64,000 nt of DNA from UBA4717 sp045531795 (lineage in GTDB: Bacteria; Bacillota; Clostridia; Oscillospirales; CAG-272), in the NCBI GenBank assembly GCA_045531795.1, contig JAZSET010000028.1, forward strand, positions 5,757-69,756. Direction: 5' to 3'. The first letter of the stretch is position 1; each line of letters begins with the position of its first letter. The notes beneath the pieces were generated by a model, which saw nothing but the letters and a program-made list of their open reading frames with translations, ran no database searches and had not been told where the DNA came from. The position numbers and the translations under genes are program-made. Below, piece by piece: positions 34,733 to 43,433 of this stretch.

Positions 34733-34853
34733 GTGCACATAAAGAATGTGCACACATTGACATAGCGAAACACTATGCATTGGAAACGCCCACCGAGTGC
34801 ACTGCAATCAGCGGGCATTTTCGACCTAACCGATATTTACCTAAATGTTATAG
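34733..34853 (-). other. Intercistronic stem-loops between binding protein and ATPase genes
   Basis: The 200-base gap between the lipoprotein and ATPase genes carries several hairpins: GTGCACA (34733-34739)/TGTGCAC (34747-34753), CATAG/CTATG around 34761-34777, and a longer imperfect CGCCC/GCGGGC pairing about 34787-34817. No T-run follows. Such structures often keep the binding-protein mRNA more abundant than the rest of the operon. Confidence 0.5.
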
Positions 34854-34860
34854 GGTTATA

Positions 34861-36024
34861 TTAGAAATCGTAGAAGGGGCAGAGAAGCATGTAGAAGTTT
34901 TCAATCGGCTTGTCGCCTTCAATGTAATTGGAAATTGCAACTTCTTCGCCGCCGAGCTTTCTGAGAGAAGCAAAGAATTCTTCTTCGTCAAGTTTGCCGT
35001 CTGTCTTGCCTTCGCAGTACTTAACAGCATAATCATAGCCTGCTTCAATCATAAGCATATTAACAGGTGTGCCCCATGTGGACATTCTGCCTTCGTTGCC
35101 GTATTCAGCAACCTTATCCTTGATAGCACCGAGGATGTATTCTACATCACCTTCGTGACCAGCTGTGGAAATTGCGAATGCAGAGGGATAGCCGTGGTAA
35201 GGGCTGGGGCAGCACTGCTGCGGGAATATAGCACCGAGTTCAGCACACTGAAGAATGAGGGGTTCCTGCATTGAGCAGTTTGTTGAGAAGAATGCTGTAT
35301 CCTTGCCGTACTGGTCAACATAAACTTTGATGTTTTCTGTGATCCAAGCCTGTGCACCTGTTACACCAGCGTCGCCTGTCGGGTCGGGAGCAGTTGCTTC
35401 AACATACTGGATGCCGAGTTCTTCACATCTCTTTTCGAAGAGTTCCTTACGTGCGCTGATTGTAGCGTAGCCAAGGTGACGCTCGAATGATACGTGAACG
35501 AATGTCTTAGCGCCCATCTTGTGAGCCTGGTCGATAATTGTTGTACCCATAGCGATTTCGTCAACGAGCATACAGATATCTGCTGCTGCTGCGATAACTG
35601 CAGGGTCTTCTGCACAAACACCTGTTACGAACAGGATGTCGTCACGGGTTTCCTTAACCTTGTTGATAGCTGCTGTTGCGCCGGGAACTGCCTGAACAAA
35701 GATAATAGCCTTTACTGCAGGGTCAGATGCCATATTTGTAACAGTAGCGATTGTCTGCTCTGTTTCAGAGGAGAAGTTATCGGGATATGTAGCTGTAACT
35801 ACGATGTCGGGATAAGCTTCCTTGAGCTTCTGAGCAGCCTGATACTCTTCCTCGCCCTGAGAAACAGTACCTGTGATGATACCGATCTTATATGCAGCGG
35901 TATCTTCATTTTCTACGGAGTCAGCAACTGAATCTTCATTGCTGACTACGGGTTCTACATTGCCGCAAGCTACTACTGAGAGAAGCATAACGAGCGCAAG
36001 AAGAATCGCAAGAATCTTTTTCAT
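34861..36024 (-). CDS. DUF3798 substrate-binding lipoprotein
   Basis: A 387-residue lipoprotein: signal peptide MKKILAILLALVMLLSVVAC with the lipobox Cys at 20, then an acidic linker, then a periplasmic-binding-protein fold (IGIITGTVSQGEEEY, IIFVQAVPGATAAINKVKE, KTFVHVSFERHLGYATISARKELFEKRCEELGI). It belongs to the DUF3798 family, which replaces the usual BMP/PnrA binding protein in this operon type. The ligand is unknown; the linked ATPase and permeases suggest a nucleoside-like or small sugar-like solute. AAGGAG lies 9 bases before ATG 36024. Confidence 0.85.
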   Translation of the reverse strand: MKKILAILLALVMLLSVVACGNVEPVVSNEDSVADSVENEDTAAYKIGIITGTVSQGEEEYQAAQKLKEAYPDIVVTATYPDNFSSETEQTIATVTNMASDPAVKAIIFVQAVPGATAAINKVKETRDDILFVTGVCAEDPAVIAAAADICMLVDEIAMGTTIIDQAHKMGAKTFVHVSFERHLGYATISARKELFEKRCEELGIQYVEATAPDPTGDAGVTGAQAWITENIKVYVDQYGKDTAFFSTNCSMQEPLILQCAELGAIFPQQCCPSPYHGYPSAFAISTAGHEGDVEYILGAIKDKVAEYGNEGRMSTWGTPVNMLMIEAGYDYAVKYCEGKTDGKLDEEEFFASLRKLGGEEVAISNYIEGDKPIENFYMLLCPFYDF

Positions 36025-36094
36025 GATTAAAATCTCCTTAAAATGTTTATTTGCCTGCAAAAAGCAGGCATATATCGGTTACTTGGTATAACTA

Positions 36095-36123
36095 ATTTTA
36101 TCAAAAATCCGTATGAAATGCAA
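36095..36123 (-). promoter_or_regulatory. Promoter of the DUF3798-linked ABC operon
   Basis: On the minus strand TTGCAT (36123-36118), 17-base spacer, TAAAAT (36100-36095), about 70 bases before the lipoprotein start. Confidence 0.55.
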
Positions 36124-36260
36124 TAGTATTTAAAACTTTTTGACTATTTGCACAAATTGGCGGTGCTGTTTTGAAGCATTATTGCCAAAAAAATAACAAT
36201 GTTTAAAAGTCGTTTTTACATAAATTTACTAAATTCCACAAATTGATTCGAATAATGAGA

Positions 36261-36285
36261 AAGAAAGGAGTCTGAAAAGACTCCC
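36261..36285 (-). terminator. Terminator of the nucleotide-sugar operon
   Basis: GGAGTCT (36267-36273)/AGACTCC (36278-36284) stem with GAAA loop; TTTCTTTCTC follows on the minus strand. Confidence 0.75.
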
Positions 36286-36290
36286 TTAAA

Positions 36291-37475
36291 TCAATATTTT
36301 CGCCATACCATTTTGTTTACGACGCCGGTGTAGCTCTGGATTATCTTTACCACCTTTGTTGATACATTTTCCTCAACATATGTGGGAACGGGAATGCCGT
36401 AATCGCTGTTTTCATTCATCTGTACAGCCGTGTCAACTGCCTGAAGCAGACCGCTTTCATCAATTCCGGCAAGAATGAAGCAAGCCTTATCAAGCGCCTC
36501 GGGGCGCTCGGTCGATGTGCGTATGCATACTGCGGGGAAAGGATGTCCGACAGAGGTGAAGAAGCTTGATTCTTCGGGGAGAGTTCCCGAATCGGATACA
36601 ACCGCAAAGGCATTCATCTGAAGCTTGTTATAGTCGTGGAAGCCCAAAGGCTCGTGACGAATCACCCTGCTGTCAAGCTTAAAGCCTGATTCTTCAAGCC
36701 TTTTTTTACTTCTTGGGTGGCAGGAATACAGTATCGGCATATCGTATTTTTCAGCCATTTTGTTTATTGCATTAAACAGTGAAGTAAAGTTCTTTTCCGT
36801 GTCGATATTTTCCTCTCTGTGTGCAGAAAGAAGAATGTATTTTTTTGCTTCGAGGCCAAGCTTTGTAAGAATATCGCTTTTTTCAATATCCGCCAGGTTT
36901 TCGTGAAGCACTTCTGCCATTGGCGAGCCTGTAACATATGTGCGTTCCTTGGGTAGTCCGCATTCGTGGAGATAACGGCGGGCGTGCTCTGAGTACGCAA
37001 GGTTTACATCCGAAATAATGTCAACTATTCTGCGGTTTGTTTCCTCGGGCAAGCACTCATCCTTGCATCTGTTGCCTGCTTCCATATGGAAAATCGGAAT
37101 ATGGAGTCTCTTTGCGGCAATCGCAGATAAGCAGGAGTTTGTGTCTCCAAGTATAAGCAGGGCGTCTGGCTTTATCTGGCTCATAAGCTTATATGAACAG
37201 TTGATAATATTACCTACAGTTGCACCGAGGTCATCGCCTACGGCATCCATATATACTTCAGGATTTTCAAGCTTCAGGTCGTGGAAAAACACACCGTTTA
37301 AATTATAGTCATAGTTTTGCCCGGTATGAGCAAGCACACAGTCAAAGTATTTACGGCATTTGTTGATAACCGCCGCAAGCCGGATTATTTCGGGGCGGGT
37401 ACCGACAATAATGAGAAGCTTTAATTTGCCGTTGTCCTTAAATTTTACATCGCTGTAATCAAGTTTGATTTCCAT
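36291..37475 (-). CDS. UDP-sugar 2-epimerase of the CapG/FnlC type
   Basis: A 394-residue GT-B-like UDP-sugar 2-epimerase, homologous to WecB but of the Cap5G/Cap8G/FnlC branch. Visible: LLIIVGTRPEIIRLAAVI, HTGQNYDYNLN, LGDTNSCLSAIAAKRL, HMEAGNRCKDECLPEETNRRI and SDSGTLPEESSFF. In the FucNAc pathway it makes UDP-L-FucNAc from the talose intermediate. ATG 37475 is preferred, with GAGGT 8 bases upstream; a 21-residue extension overlaps capF and lacks a site. Together with capF and capE it completes UDP-GlcNAc to UDP-L-FucNAc. Confidence 0.88.
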   Translation of the reverse strand: MEIKLDYSDVKFKDNGKLKLLIIVGTRPEIIRLAAVINKCRKYFDCVLAHTGQNYDYNLNGVFFHDLKLENPEVYMDAVGDDLGATVGNIINCSYKLMSQIKPDALLILGDTNSCLSAIAAKRLHIPIFHMEAGNRCKDECLPEETNRRIVDIISDVNLAYSEHARRYLHECGLPKERTYVTGSPMAEVLHENLADIEKSDILTKLGLEAKKYILLSAHREENIDTEKNFTSLFNAINKMAEKYDMPILYSCHPRSKKRLEESGFKLDSRVIRHEPLGFHDYNKLQMNAFAVVSDSGTLPEESSFFTSVGHPFPAVCIRTSTERPEALDKACFILAGIDESGLLQAVDTAVQMNENSDYGIPVPTYVEENVSTKVVKIIQSYTGVVNKMVWRKY

Positions 37476-37494
37476 AGTTATATACCTCGTATAA

Positions 37495-38694
37495 TCAGTT
37501 GACCTTTTCGCCAAAGGTGTCGGGGTGATTTGGATCAAAGCATTCGTTAGCCCACATAAAGGTTATTAAATCTTCCGTTTCTGACAGGTTAATAATGTTG
37601 TGAGTATATCCGGGAAGCATATGTACAGCGGTGATGTTATCGCCGCTTACCTCAAAACGAAGCACTTCATCTGAGCCGATTTTCCGCTGCTCTATCAGGC
37701 CGTGACCGGAGACAACAACAAAAAATTCCCACTTGGTGTTATGCCAGTGTTCGCCCTTGGTTATCCCGGGCTTTGAAATGTTAACACTGAACTGACCGCA
37801 TTTTTCGCTGCGTAAAATTTCTGTAAAACTGCCTCTCTGATCCACATTCATTTTTAAGGGGAACGCTATTTTTTCCTTTGGCAGATAGGACAGGTATGTA
37901 GAATATAACTTTTTTGCAAAAGAATTATTCGGAATTTCAGGGATAGTTAATGTTTCGGGCTGCTTTTTAAAGGTTTCAAGCAGGGAAACAATTTCCCCTA
38001 AGGTAATGTGGTGGGTTGTCGGGCAGGCACAAAATCTGCCGTTTTCACAAAGAACGGTTTCTATGCCGTCAAACTCGCATCTGTGTTCCTTTGAGTCCAT
38101 TGCGTTAAGCATTTCATCAACTAAATCGTCAATGTACAAAAGTTCAAGCATTACACCCGGGTCGTTAACTGTGATCGGCAAATCATTTGCCATGTTGTTG
38201 CAAAAAGTTGCGACAGCCGAGTTGTAGTTGGGACGGCACCATTTGCCGAAAAGGTTCGGAAATCTGTAAACAAGCACCTTTACATTGTTTTTTTCACCGT
38301 AATCGAAAAACAAATCTTCTCCGGCCTTCTTCGATTTCCCATATTCGCCGCCTGCATATCTGCCGACAAGAGTTGCCTGTATTGATGAAGCAAGCATAAC
38401 GGGACATTTGTTATTGTGCTTTTTCAGAGTGTCTAAAAGAGTGGATGCAAAACCGAAATTGCCCCGCATAAAATCCTCGGGATTTTCAGGTCTGTTGACA
38501 CCTGCAAGGTTAAAAACAAAATCTGCCTGTTTGCAGAAAGAGTCAAGATATTCAGCCGGGGTGTCTATGTCATATTCGAATATTTCCAGATCAAAAAGGG
38601 GCGTTGTTCTGTCCTTACCGTCTCTTATGCATTTAAGTCTTTCACATAAATTTTTGCCCACAAAGCCATGAGCTCCTGTAACGAGTATTTTCAT
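37495..38694 (-). CDS. CapF/FnlB-type bifunctional reductase with cupin domain
   Basis: A 399-residue two-domain enzyme of the S. aureus CapF/FnlB type. Residues 1-~250 form a short-chain dehydrogenase fold (ILVTGAHGFVGKNL, LAGVNRP, YGKSKKAGE catalytic Tyr/Lys). Residues ~265-399 form a cupin (DQRGSFTEILRS, ITKGEHWHNTKWEFFVVVSG, HMLPGYTHNI) that binds metal. It epimerises and reduces the 4-keto intermediate to UDP-2-acetamido-2,6-dideoxy-L-talose. 19 bases separate it from capG. Confidence 0.9.
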   Translation of the reverse strand: MKILVTGAHGFVGKNLCERLKCIRDGKDRTTPLFDLEIFEYDIDTPAEYLDSFCKQADFVFNLAGVNRPENPEDFMRGNFGFASTLLDTLKKHNNKCPVMLASSIQATLVGRYAGGEYGKSKKAGEDLFFDYGEKNNVKVLVYRFPNLFGKWCRPNYNSAVATFCNNMANDLPITVNDPGVMLELLYIDDLVDEMLNAMDSKEHRCEFDGIETVLCENGRFCACPTTHHITLGEIVSLLETFKKQPETLTIPEIPNNSFAKKLYSTYLSYLPKEKIAFPLKMNVDQRGSFTEILRSEKCGQFSVNISKPGITKGEHWHNTKWEFFVVVSGHGLIEQRKIGSDEVLRFEVSGDNITAVHMLPGYTHNIINLSETEDLITFMWANECFDPNHPDTFGEKVN

Positions 38695-38718
38695 AAAACC
38701 ACCATTAAGCCTTTATAA

Positions 38719-39858
38719 TTACTTAATACCAACAAGCCTTAATTCTTCATTGTATTTGTTTATTCCTTGAGCACTTACCATTTTCATTCTTCTTTTATAC
38801 CATTTTACTTTACTTCGTTGCCATAACAGGATGTTTATAATGCGAATAATCCAGAATATTGGAAGAAGAAAAGGATGTTTGTTTAAAAGAGGATATTTTT
38901 TTGCCATTTCTTTATAGGGCAAAAAAACATTTGACCAGAAAATAGCGTTTCTTGATTTTTTTGCGGTAGTTGCAATAAAACGGCTGTCGCTGTTTCCAAA
39001 GGTCCCGCTGGTAATGATTTTTTTCGTCATCAGAATACTTATTTCATCATACTCTGCATTTTCAAACCAACAAGTCAGCATACGCTTGATGCTCCTGTAA
39101 AATTCATCAAGACCAAGTTTTGAAAGCTCTTCTGTAATAAGACTTTCTTTTTCATTCAGATTCAGAATGTCAAGTACATACAGGTCTATAAAGTGGCGCA
39201 ATCCGATTCCGCCGTTAATATAATGCTTGGCAATGTGTACTGTGAGAAAAACCATAAGGTCACAGAAACTCATTTCAAGTTTATGTGAGTCATCTCTTTT
39301 TGAAAGGAAAGTATCGACATTTTCATAATGCTGATAGAATTTTGGTATGCCGTTTCCGATAAACTTTTTATGAAGCTCAAGAATCAAAGTCTGACCTTTG
39401 CGCCATTTAAGCTCGTGAGAAGACTCCATATCGAATATAAAACCAAGTCCGGTTAAGATATCCGAGGCTTTTTCTATATCGGATTCTCTTATTAAAATGT
39501 CCACATCTCCCAGTGTGCGCATTTCGGTAGACGGATAAAAATCGCGGACAACAAGCCCTTTCAGGGGAGCATAGTCGATTTCTGCTTCCTCAAAGGCTTT
39601 TAAAATCTGCTTGATTTCGTACTCTCTTTCGGTATCTAAGAGAGCATATTTGAAAATCGCTTCCTTGAACTTCTGATTTACATCAGCTTCAAGCAAAATG
39701 CCAAGATTTTTAATTCCGTAATAAACAAGGGGAGTAACTTTGTGTGTTTGAGCAATGCGGTACAGGCCGAGCCAGTCAATGTCTGACGGCAGCGGTGTTT
39801 TGTCATTTGTCAGTGCACATTTGATGAGATGAAAAAGTGCGTTTATTGTCGGATTCAT
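38719..39858 (-). CDS. Nucleotidyltransferase-fold protein (PF14907 type)
   Basis: A 379-residue protein of the 'uncharacterised nucleotidyltransferase' family. The NTase core is APLKGLVVRDFYPSTEMRTLGDVDILI (residues ~97-123): the KG...RxxxDxDxL pattern gives the two metal-binding Asp. The rest is helical. The family occurs in polysaccharide and lasso-peptide loci, where its role is unclear. It is inserted between capE and capF; its ATG overlaps the capE stop (ATGA), so it is translated with capE. No glycosyltransferase of the usual kind is in the operon, so it may transfer a nucleotidyl or sugar-phosphate group; that is a guess. Confidence 0.75.
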   Translation of the reverse strand: MNPTINALFHLIKCALTNDKTPLPSDIDWLGLYRIAQTHKVTPLVYYGIKNLGILLEADVNQKFKEAIFKYALLDTEREYEIKQILKAFEEAEIDYAPLKGLVVRDFYPSTEMRTLGDVDILIRESDIEKASDILTGLGFIFDMESSHELKWRKGQTLILELHKKFIGNGIPKFYQHYENVDTFLSKRDDSHKLEMSFCDLMVFLTVHIAKHYINGGIGLRHFIDLYVLDILNLNEKESLITEELSKLGLDEFYRSIKRMLTCWFENAEYDEISILMTKKIITSGTFGNSDSRFIATTAKKSRNAIFWSNVFLPYKEMAKKYPLLNKHPFLLPIFWIIRIINILLWQRSKVKWYKRRMKMVSAQGINKYNEELRLVGIK

Positions 39859-40904
39859 GCTTTATTCCCAGTTTTAAGCTCGTTTTTAATGTAATCGAGT
39901 GCTAAAATCTTTTCTTTAACCTGTTCTACCGACAGAAGCTCGGTATTATGAGAGTTGAATTCTGTAAGGGTGTTGCGCTCAGTGTCGCCGTCTTTGAAAT
40001 ATTTATCGTAGTTAAGTCCGCGCTTGTCGGAGGGAACTCTGTAAAAATGTCCCAGATCAATGGCTGACGCACACTCTTCGTTGGTAAGGAGAGTTTCATA
40101 CATCTTTTCGCCGTGGCGGATACCGATAACCTTTATTTTAGATTTATCGCCGTCGAAAATTTCGCAAACAGCTTCAGCCTGTGTTTTTATTGTACAAGCA
40201 GGAGCCTTCTGTACAAGAATATCTCCGCTTTCTCCATGCTCAAAAGCAAAGAGAACAAGGTCGACTGCTTCATCAAGAGACATGATAAAACGAGTCATTG
40301 TTGGATCTGTTACTGTAATTGGCTGACCATTTCTTATCTGGTCAATCCAAAGCGGAATAACAGATCCGCGTGAGCACATAACATTACCGTATCTTGTACA
40401 GCAAATCTTTGTCTTTTCGGGGGAAACTGTACGGGATTTTGCTACAATTACTTTTTCCATCATAGCCTTTGATGTACCCATTGCGTTTACAGGATAAGCC
40501 GCCTTGTCTGTGGACAGGCATATTACGGCTTTAACGCCTTCATCGATCGCTGCGGTAAGCAGATTTTCAGTACCGATAACATTCGTTTTTACTGCTTCTA
40601 TAGGGAAAAACTCGCAAGAGGGAACCTGCTTGAGTGCTGCTGCGTGGAAAATATAGTCAACGCCGTGAATAGCATTTTTTATCGACTGAATATCACGGAC
40701 ATCTCCAATGTAAAATTTGATTTTTTCAGCATGCTCGGGCATTTTTGACTGAAATTCGTGACGCATATCGTCCTGCTTCTTTTCATCTCTTGAAAAAATA
40801 CGGATTTCCCCAATATCTGTTTTAAGAAAGCGGTTCAGAACTGCATTTCCAAAACTTCCCGTACCGCCGGTTATCATGAGGGTTTTGTCTTTAAAAAGTG
40901 ACAT
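39855..40904 (-). CDS. UDP-GlcNAc 4,6-dehydratase/5-epimerase (CapE/FnlA type)
   Basis: A 349-residue extended SDR: GGTGSFGNAVLNRFL (NAD motif, 14-28), FHAAALKQVPSCE, and instead of YxxxK the family's MGTSKAMMEK, as in CapE/WbjB/FnlA. It converts UDP-GlcNAc to UDP-2-acetamido-2,6-dideoxy-beta-L-arabino-hexos-4-ulose. First step of UDP-L-FucNAc formation. It starts within the last 14 bases of wecB, with GGAGG upstream, so translation is coupled. PseB is a close relative, but the capF/capG neighbours decide for the FucNAc route. Confidence 0.9.
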   Translation of the reverse strand: MSLFKDKTLMITGGTGSFGNAVLNRFLKTDIGEIRIFSRDEKKQDDMRHEFQSKMPEHAEKIKFYIGDVRDIQSIKNAIHGVDYIFHAAALKQVPSCEFFPIEAVKTNVIGTENLLTAAIDEGVKAVICLSTDKAAYPVNAMGTSKAMMEKVIVAKSRTVSPEKTKICCTRYGNVMCSRGSVIPLWIDQIRNGQPITVTDPTMTRFIMSLDEAVDLVLFAFEHGESGDILVQKAPACTIKTQAEAVCEIFDGDKSKIKVIGIRHGEKMYETLLTNEECASAIDLGHFYRVPSDKRGLNYDKYFKDGDTERNTLTEFNSHNTELLSVEQVKEKILALDYIKNELKTGNKA

Positions 40905-41997
40905 GTCCTACCTCCAAAATATCGGCAATTCTCTTGCAAGCAAAACCGTCACCGTAAGGATTACTTGCGTGAGCCATTGCGTTATATGCATTTTCATCTT
41001 CAAGTAAAAGCTTGAAGTTTTCATAAATTACATTTTCGTCTGTTCCGACAAGTTTGAGAGTGCCGGCTTTTATTCCCTCAGGGCGTTCAGTTGTATCACG
41101 CATAACAAGAACAGGTTTTCCGAGAGAGGGAGCTTCTTCCTGAATTCCGCCGCTGTCTGTGAGTATCATATGGCTTCTTGCAAGGAAATTGTGGAAATCA
41201 AGCACTTCAAGAGGCTCTATTATACGAATGCGGTCGCAGCCGCCGAGTTCTTCTTCGGCAGCTTTTCTTACAACGGGATTCATATGTATAGGGTAGAGAG
41301 CCTTGATATCGGGATGTTCATCCATTACTCTGCGGATAGCCCTGAACATATTGTGCATAGGCTCTCCTAAATTTTCGCGTCTGTGAGCGGTAATCAGAAT
41401 AAGACGGCTGTCCTTTGCCCATTCGATTTCAGGATGAGTATAATCGTTCCGAACTGTTGTTTTGAGAGCATCTATTGCGGTATTGCCTGTGATAAAAATT
41501 GACTTTTCATCTTTGCCTTCCTTTAAAAGGTTGTCCCTTGAAAGCTCGGTAGGTGCAAAATTATATGTAGAAATAATAGACACAGCCTGGCGGTTGAATT
41601 CCTCGGGGTAAGGGCTATATATGTTGTATGTACGAAGTCCTGCCTCAACATGGCCGATAGGTATCTGGAGATAGAAGCAGGCAAGAGCTGTTACAAATGT
41701 TGTTGAGGTGTCTCCGTGTACAAGTACAACGTCGGGCTTTACTTTTTCAAGTACACCCTTGATATTTGTAAGAATATTTGTTGTAATATCAAACAAGGTC
41801 TGACCCGATTTCATTATGGAAAGGTCATAGTCGGGCGTTACATTGAAAGCTTCAAGAACCTGATCAAGCATTTGTCGGTGCTGACCGGTAACGCAAACTA
41901 CTGTTTTCAGCCCTGCCCTTGCTTTTAGCTCGTTTACAAGAGGGCACATCTTTATCGCTTCTGGGCGTGTTCCGAAGACAAGCATTACTGTTTTCAT
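40891..41997 (-). CDS. wecB: UDP-GlcNAc 2-epimerase (non-hydrolysing)
   Basis: A 368-residue WecB/MnaA: FGTRPEAIKMCPLVNEL (7-23), TGQHRQMLDQVLEAF, VHGDTSTTFVTALA, HVEAGLRTYNIYSPYPEEFNRQ, TAHRRENLG, TDSGGIQEEAPSLGKPVLVMRDTTERPE. All family signatures are intact. It interconverts UDP-GlcNAc and UDP-ManNAc. Upstream neighbour wecC (21 bases) would oxidise the product to UDP-ManNAcA. GGAG lies 7 bases before ATG 41997. Confidence 0.94.
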   Translation of the reverse strand: MKTVMLVFGTRPEAIKMCPLVNELKARAGLKTVVCVTGQHRQMLDQVLEAFNVTPDYDLSIMKSGQTLFDITTNILTNIKGVLEKVKPDVVLVHGDTSTTFVTALACFYLQIPIGHVEAGLRTYNIYSPYPEEFNRQAVSIISTYNFAPTELSRDNLLKEGKDEKSIFITGNTAIDALKTTVRNDYTHPEIEWAKDSRLILITAHRRENLGEPMHNMFRAIRRVMDEHPDIKALYPIHMNPVVRKAAEEELGGCDRIRIIEPLEVLDFHNFLARSHMILTDSGGIQEEAPSLGKPVLVMRDTTERPEGIKAGTLKLVGTDENVIYENFKLLLEDENAYNAMAHASNPYGDGFACKRIADILEVGHVTF

Positions 41998-42018
41998 AGT
42001 TTTGCTCCTGTTTTTATA

Positions 42019-43239
42019 TCATAGTCTGTATGTACCGGGCAAATCGCAGCACTTGCGGGTATCAAGAACAATTTTACCCTTTAATTTGTCAAGATTATCT
42101 CTGATTTCGCTGTGACCAACCATAATTACAACAAGTTCAGTGTCCGCAAGGAACTTGTCAAAATCGTGATACTGATTAGGAACAAGGTCGTTTGCAAAAT
42201 AAGGGTCATAGCTCTTCAGAGGAGCGGCAAGATGCCTTTTCTGACTTTCGAGAAGCTGAAGTGTCGGAGATTCTCTGGGGTCGTCAACATTTTCTTTGTA
42301 GGAAAGTCCATAAAGACCGACTCTTGAAAAGTCTGTTATGTTGTTTTCTTCCATAATTTCGTGTATGCGCTCTAAAACGAAGTCGGGCATACTGTCATTA
42401 ACCTTCATAGACTCGTTTATAACCTTGGTAAGACTTGGATAGTCACCAACGAGGAACCAGGGGTCAACAGAAATGCAGTGACCGCCGACACCGGGGCCGG
42501 GCTGGAGAATATTTACACGGGGATGCATATTGCATATCTTGATAATTTCGTAAACATCCATATTGTCGTGGCGGCAGATTTTTGCAAGCTCGTTTGCAAA
42601 AGCGATGTTTACTGCGCGGAAAGTGTTTTCAACAACCTTTGTCATTTCTGCAGTACGGATATCTGTTACAATAATTTCGCCCTGACAGAATGATGCATAA
42701 ACATTTTTGATTTTTTCGCCGATAGCTTTATCGTCAGCGCCGATGGTACGGTTGTTATGTAAAAGTTCATATACCATATTACCGGGAATGATACGCTCGG
42801 GGGCGTGAACGAGATTTATGTCACGGCCGATTACAAAGCCGTTTTCTTCTATAACCGGACGAACATATTTGTCAATTGTTCCGGGGGATACCGTTGACTC
42901 AATAACTACAGTTGCACCCTTGGGGCAAACATCCATTATTGTTTTAACTGCGCTTACTACATAGCAGGGGTCAACCTTTTTGCTGAAGTTGTCATAAGGA
43001 GTGGGTACAGAGACGACATATGTGTCTGTTACCTGATATTCGGTAGTAAACTTAATCCCTGCCTTAACGGCCTCGTTAAAGAGATCGTCAAGACCGTCTT
43101 CTTTAAAGGTAGTTTTGCCGGAATTAAGAGTGGCAACAAGCTCCTTGTTGTAGTCTGTGCCTACAACCTCCACATTGTGAGAGGCAAGCATCAGCGCTGT
43201 GGGAAGTCCAATGTAACCAAGTCCAATTACGTTAATCAT
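42019..43239 (-). CDS. wecC: UDP-N-acetyl-D-mannosaminuronate dehydrogenase
   Basis: A 406-residue UDP-sugar 6-dehydrogenase: NAD motif NVIGLGYIGLPTALMLA (3-19), APERIIPG, GPGVGGHCISVDPWFL with the catalytic Cys, and GLSYKENVDDPRESPTLQLL. The 'GHCIxVDPWF' wording is typical of WecC/CapL rather than UDP-Glc dehydrogenase. It makes UDP-ManNAcA. First gene of the operon, with AAGGAG 8 bases before ATG 43239 and a consensus promoter at 43315-43343. Confidence 0.93.
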   Translation of the reverse strand: MINVIGLGYIGLPTALMLASHNVEVVGTDYNKELVATLNSGKTTFKEDGLDDLFNEAVKAGIKFTTEYQVTDTYVVSVPTPYDNFSKKVDPCYVVSAVKTIMDVCPKGATVVIESTVSPGTIDKYVRPVIEENGFVIGRDINLVHAPERIIPGNMVYELLHNNRTIGADDKAIGEKIKNVYASFCQGEIIVTDIRTAEMTKVVENTFRAVNIAFANELAKICRHDNMDVYEIIKICNMHPRVNILQPGPGVGGHCISVDPWFLVGDYPSLTKVINESMKVNDSMPDFVLERIHEIMEENNITDFSRVGLYGLSYKENVDDPRESPTLQLLESQKRHLAAPLKSYDPYFANDLVPNQYHDFDKFLADTELVVIMVGHSEIRDNLDKLKGKIVLDTRKCCDLPGTYRL

Positions 43240-43314
43240 TTTGATTCTCCTTGCAGTTTGTTTTATTTGCGATTGAGCCGGAGTTTATTTGCTTGACACT
43301 ATAAGCCAACCTAT

Positions 43315-43343
43315 ATTATATCACAACAAAAAAGAGATGTCAA
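43315..43343 (-). promoter_or_regulatory. SigA-type promoter of the nucleotide-sugar operon
   Basis: On the minus strand TTGACA (43343-43338), 17-base spacer, TATAAT (43320-43315); the leader to wecC is about 70 bases. Confidence 0.85.
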
Positions 43344-43399
43344 GAAAGAAAAGTTTTGTGTATATATCACATATTTACACAAGTCGTGTATTTTCGACA

Positions 43400-43431
43400 A
43401 AAAATCAGGCTGAGAAAACTCAGCCTGACAG
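43400..43431 (-). terminator. Terminator of tyrS
   Basis: TCAGGCTGAG/CTCAGCCTGA stem (about 43407-43430) with AAAA loop; TTTTTTG follows on the minus strand. Confidence 0.9.
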
Positions 43432-43433
43432 TT

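Noticed and set aside
34662..34763. N-terminal extension of the ABC ATPase
   Set aside because: The 34 extra residues are Cys/Asn-rich, lack a ribosome site and precede the clear AAAGGA-ATG start.
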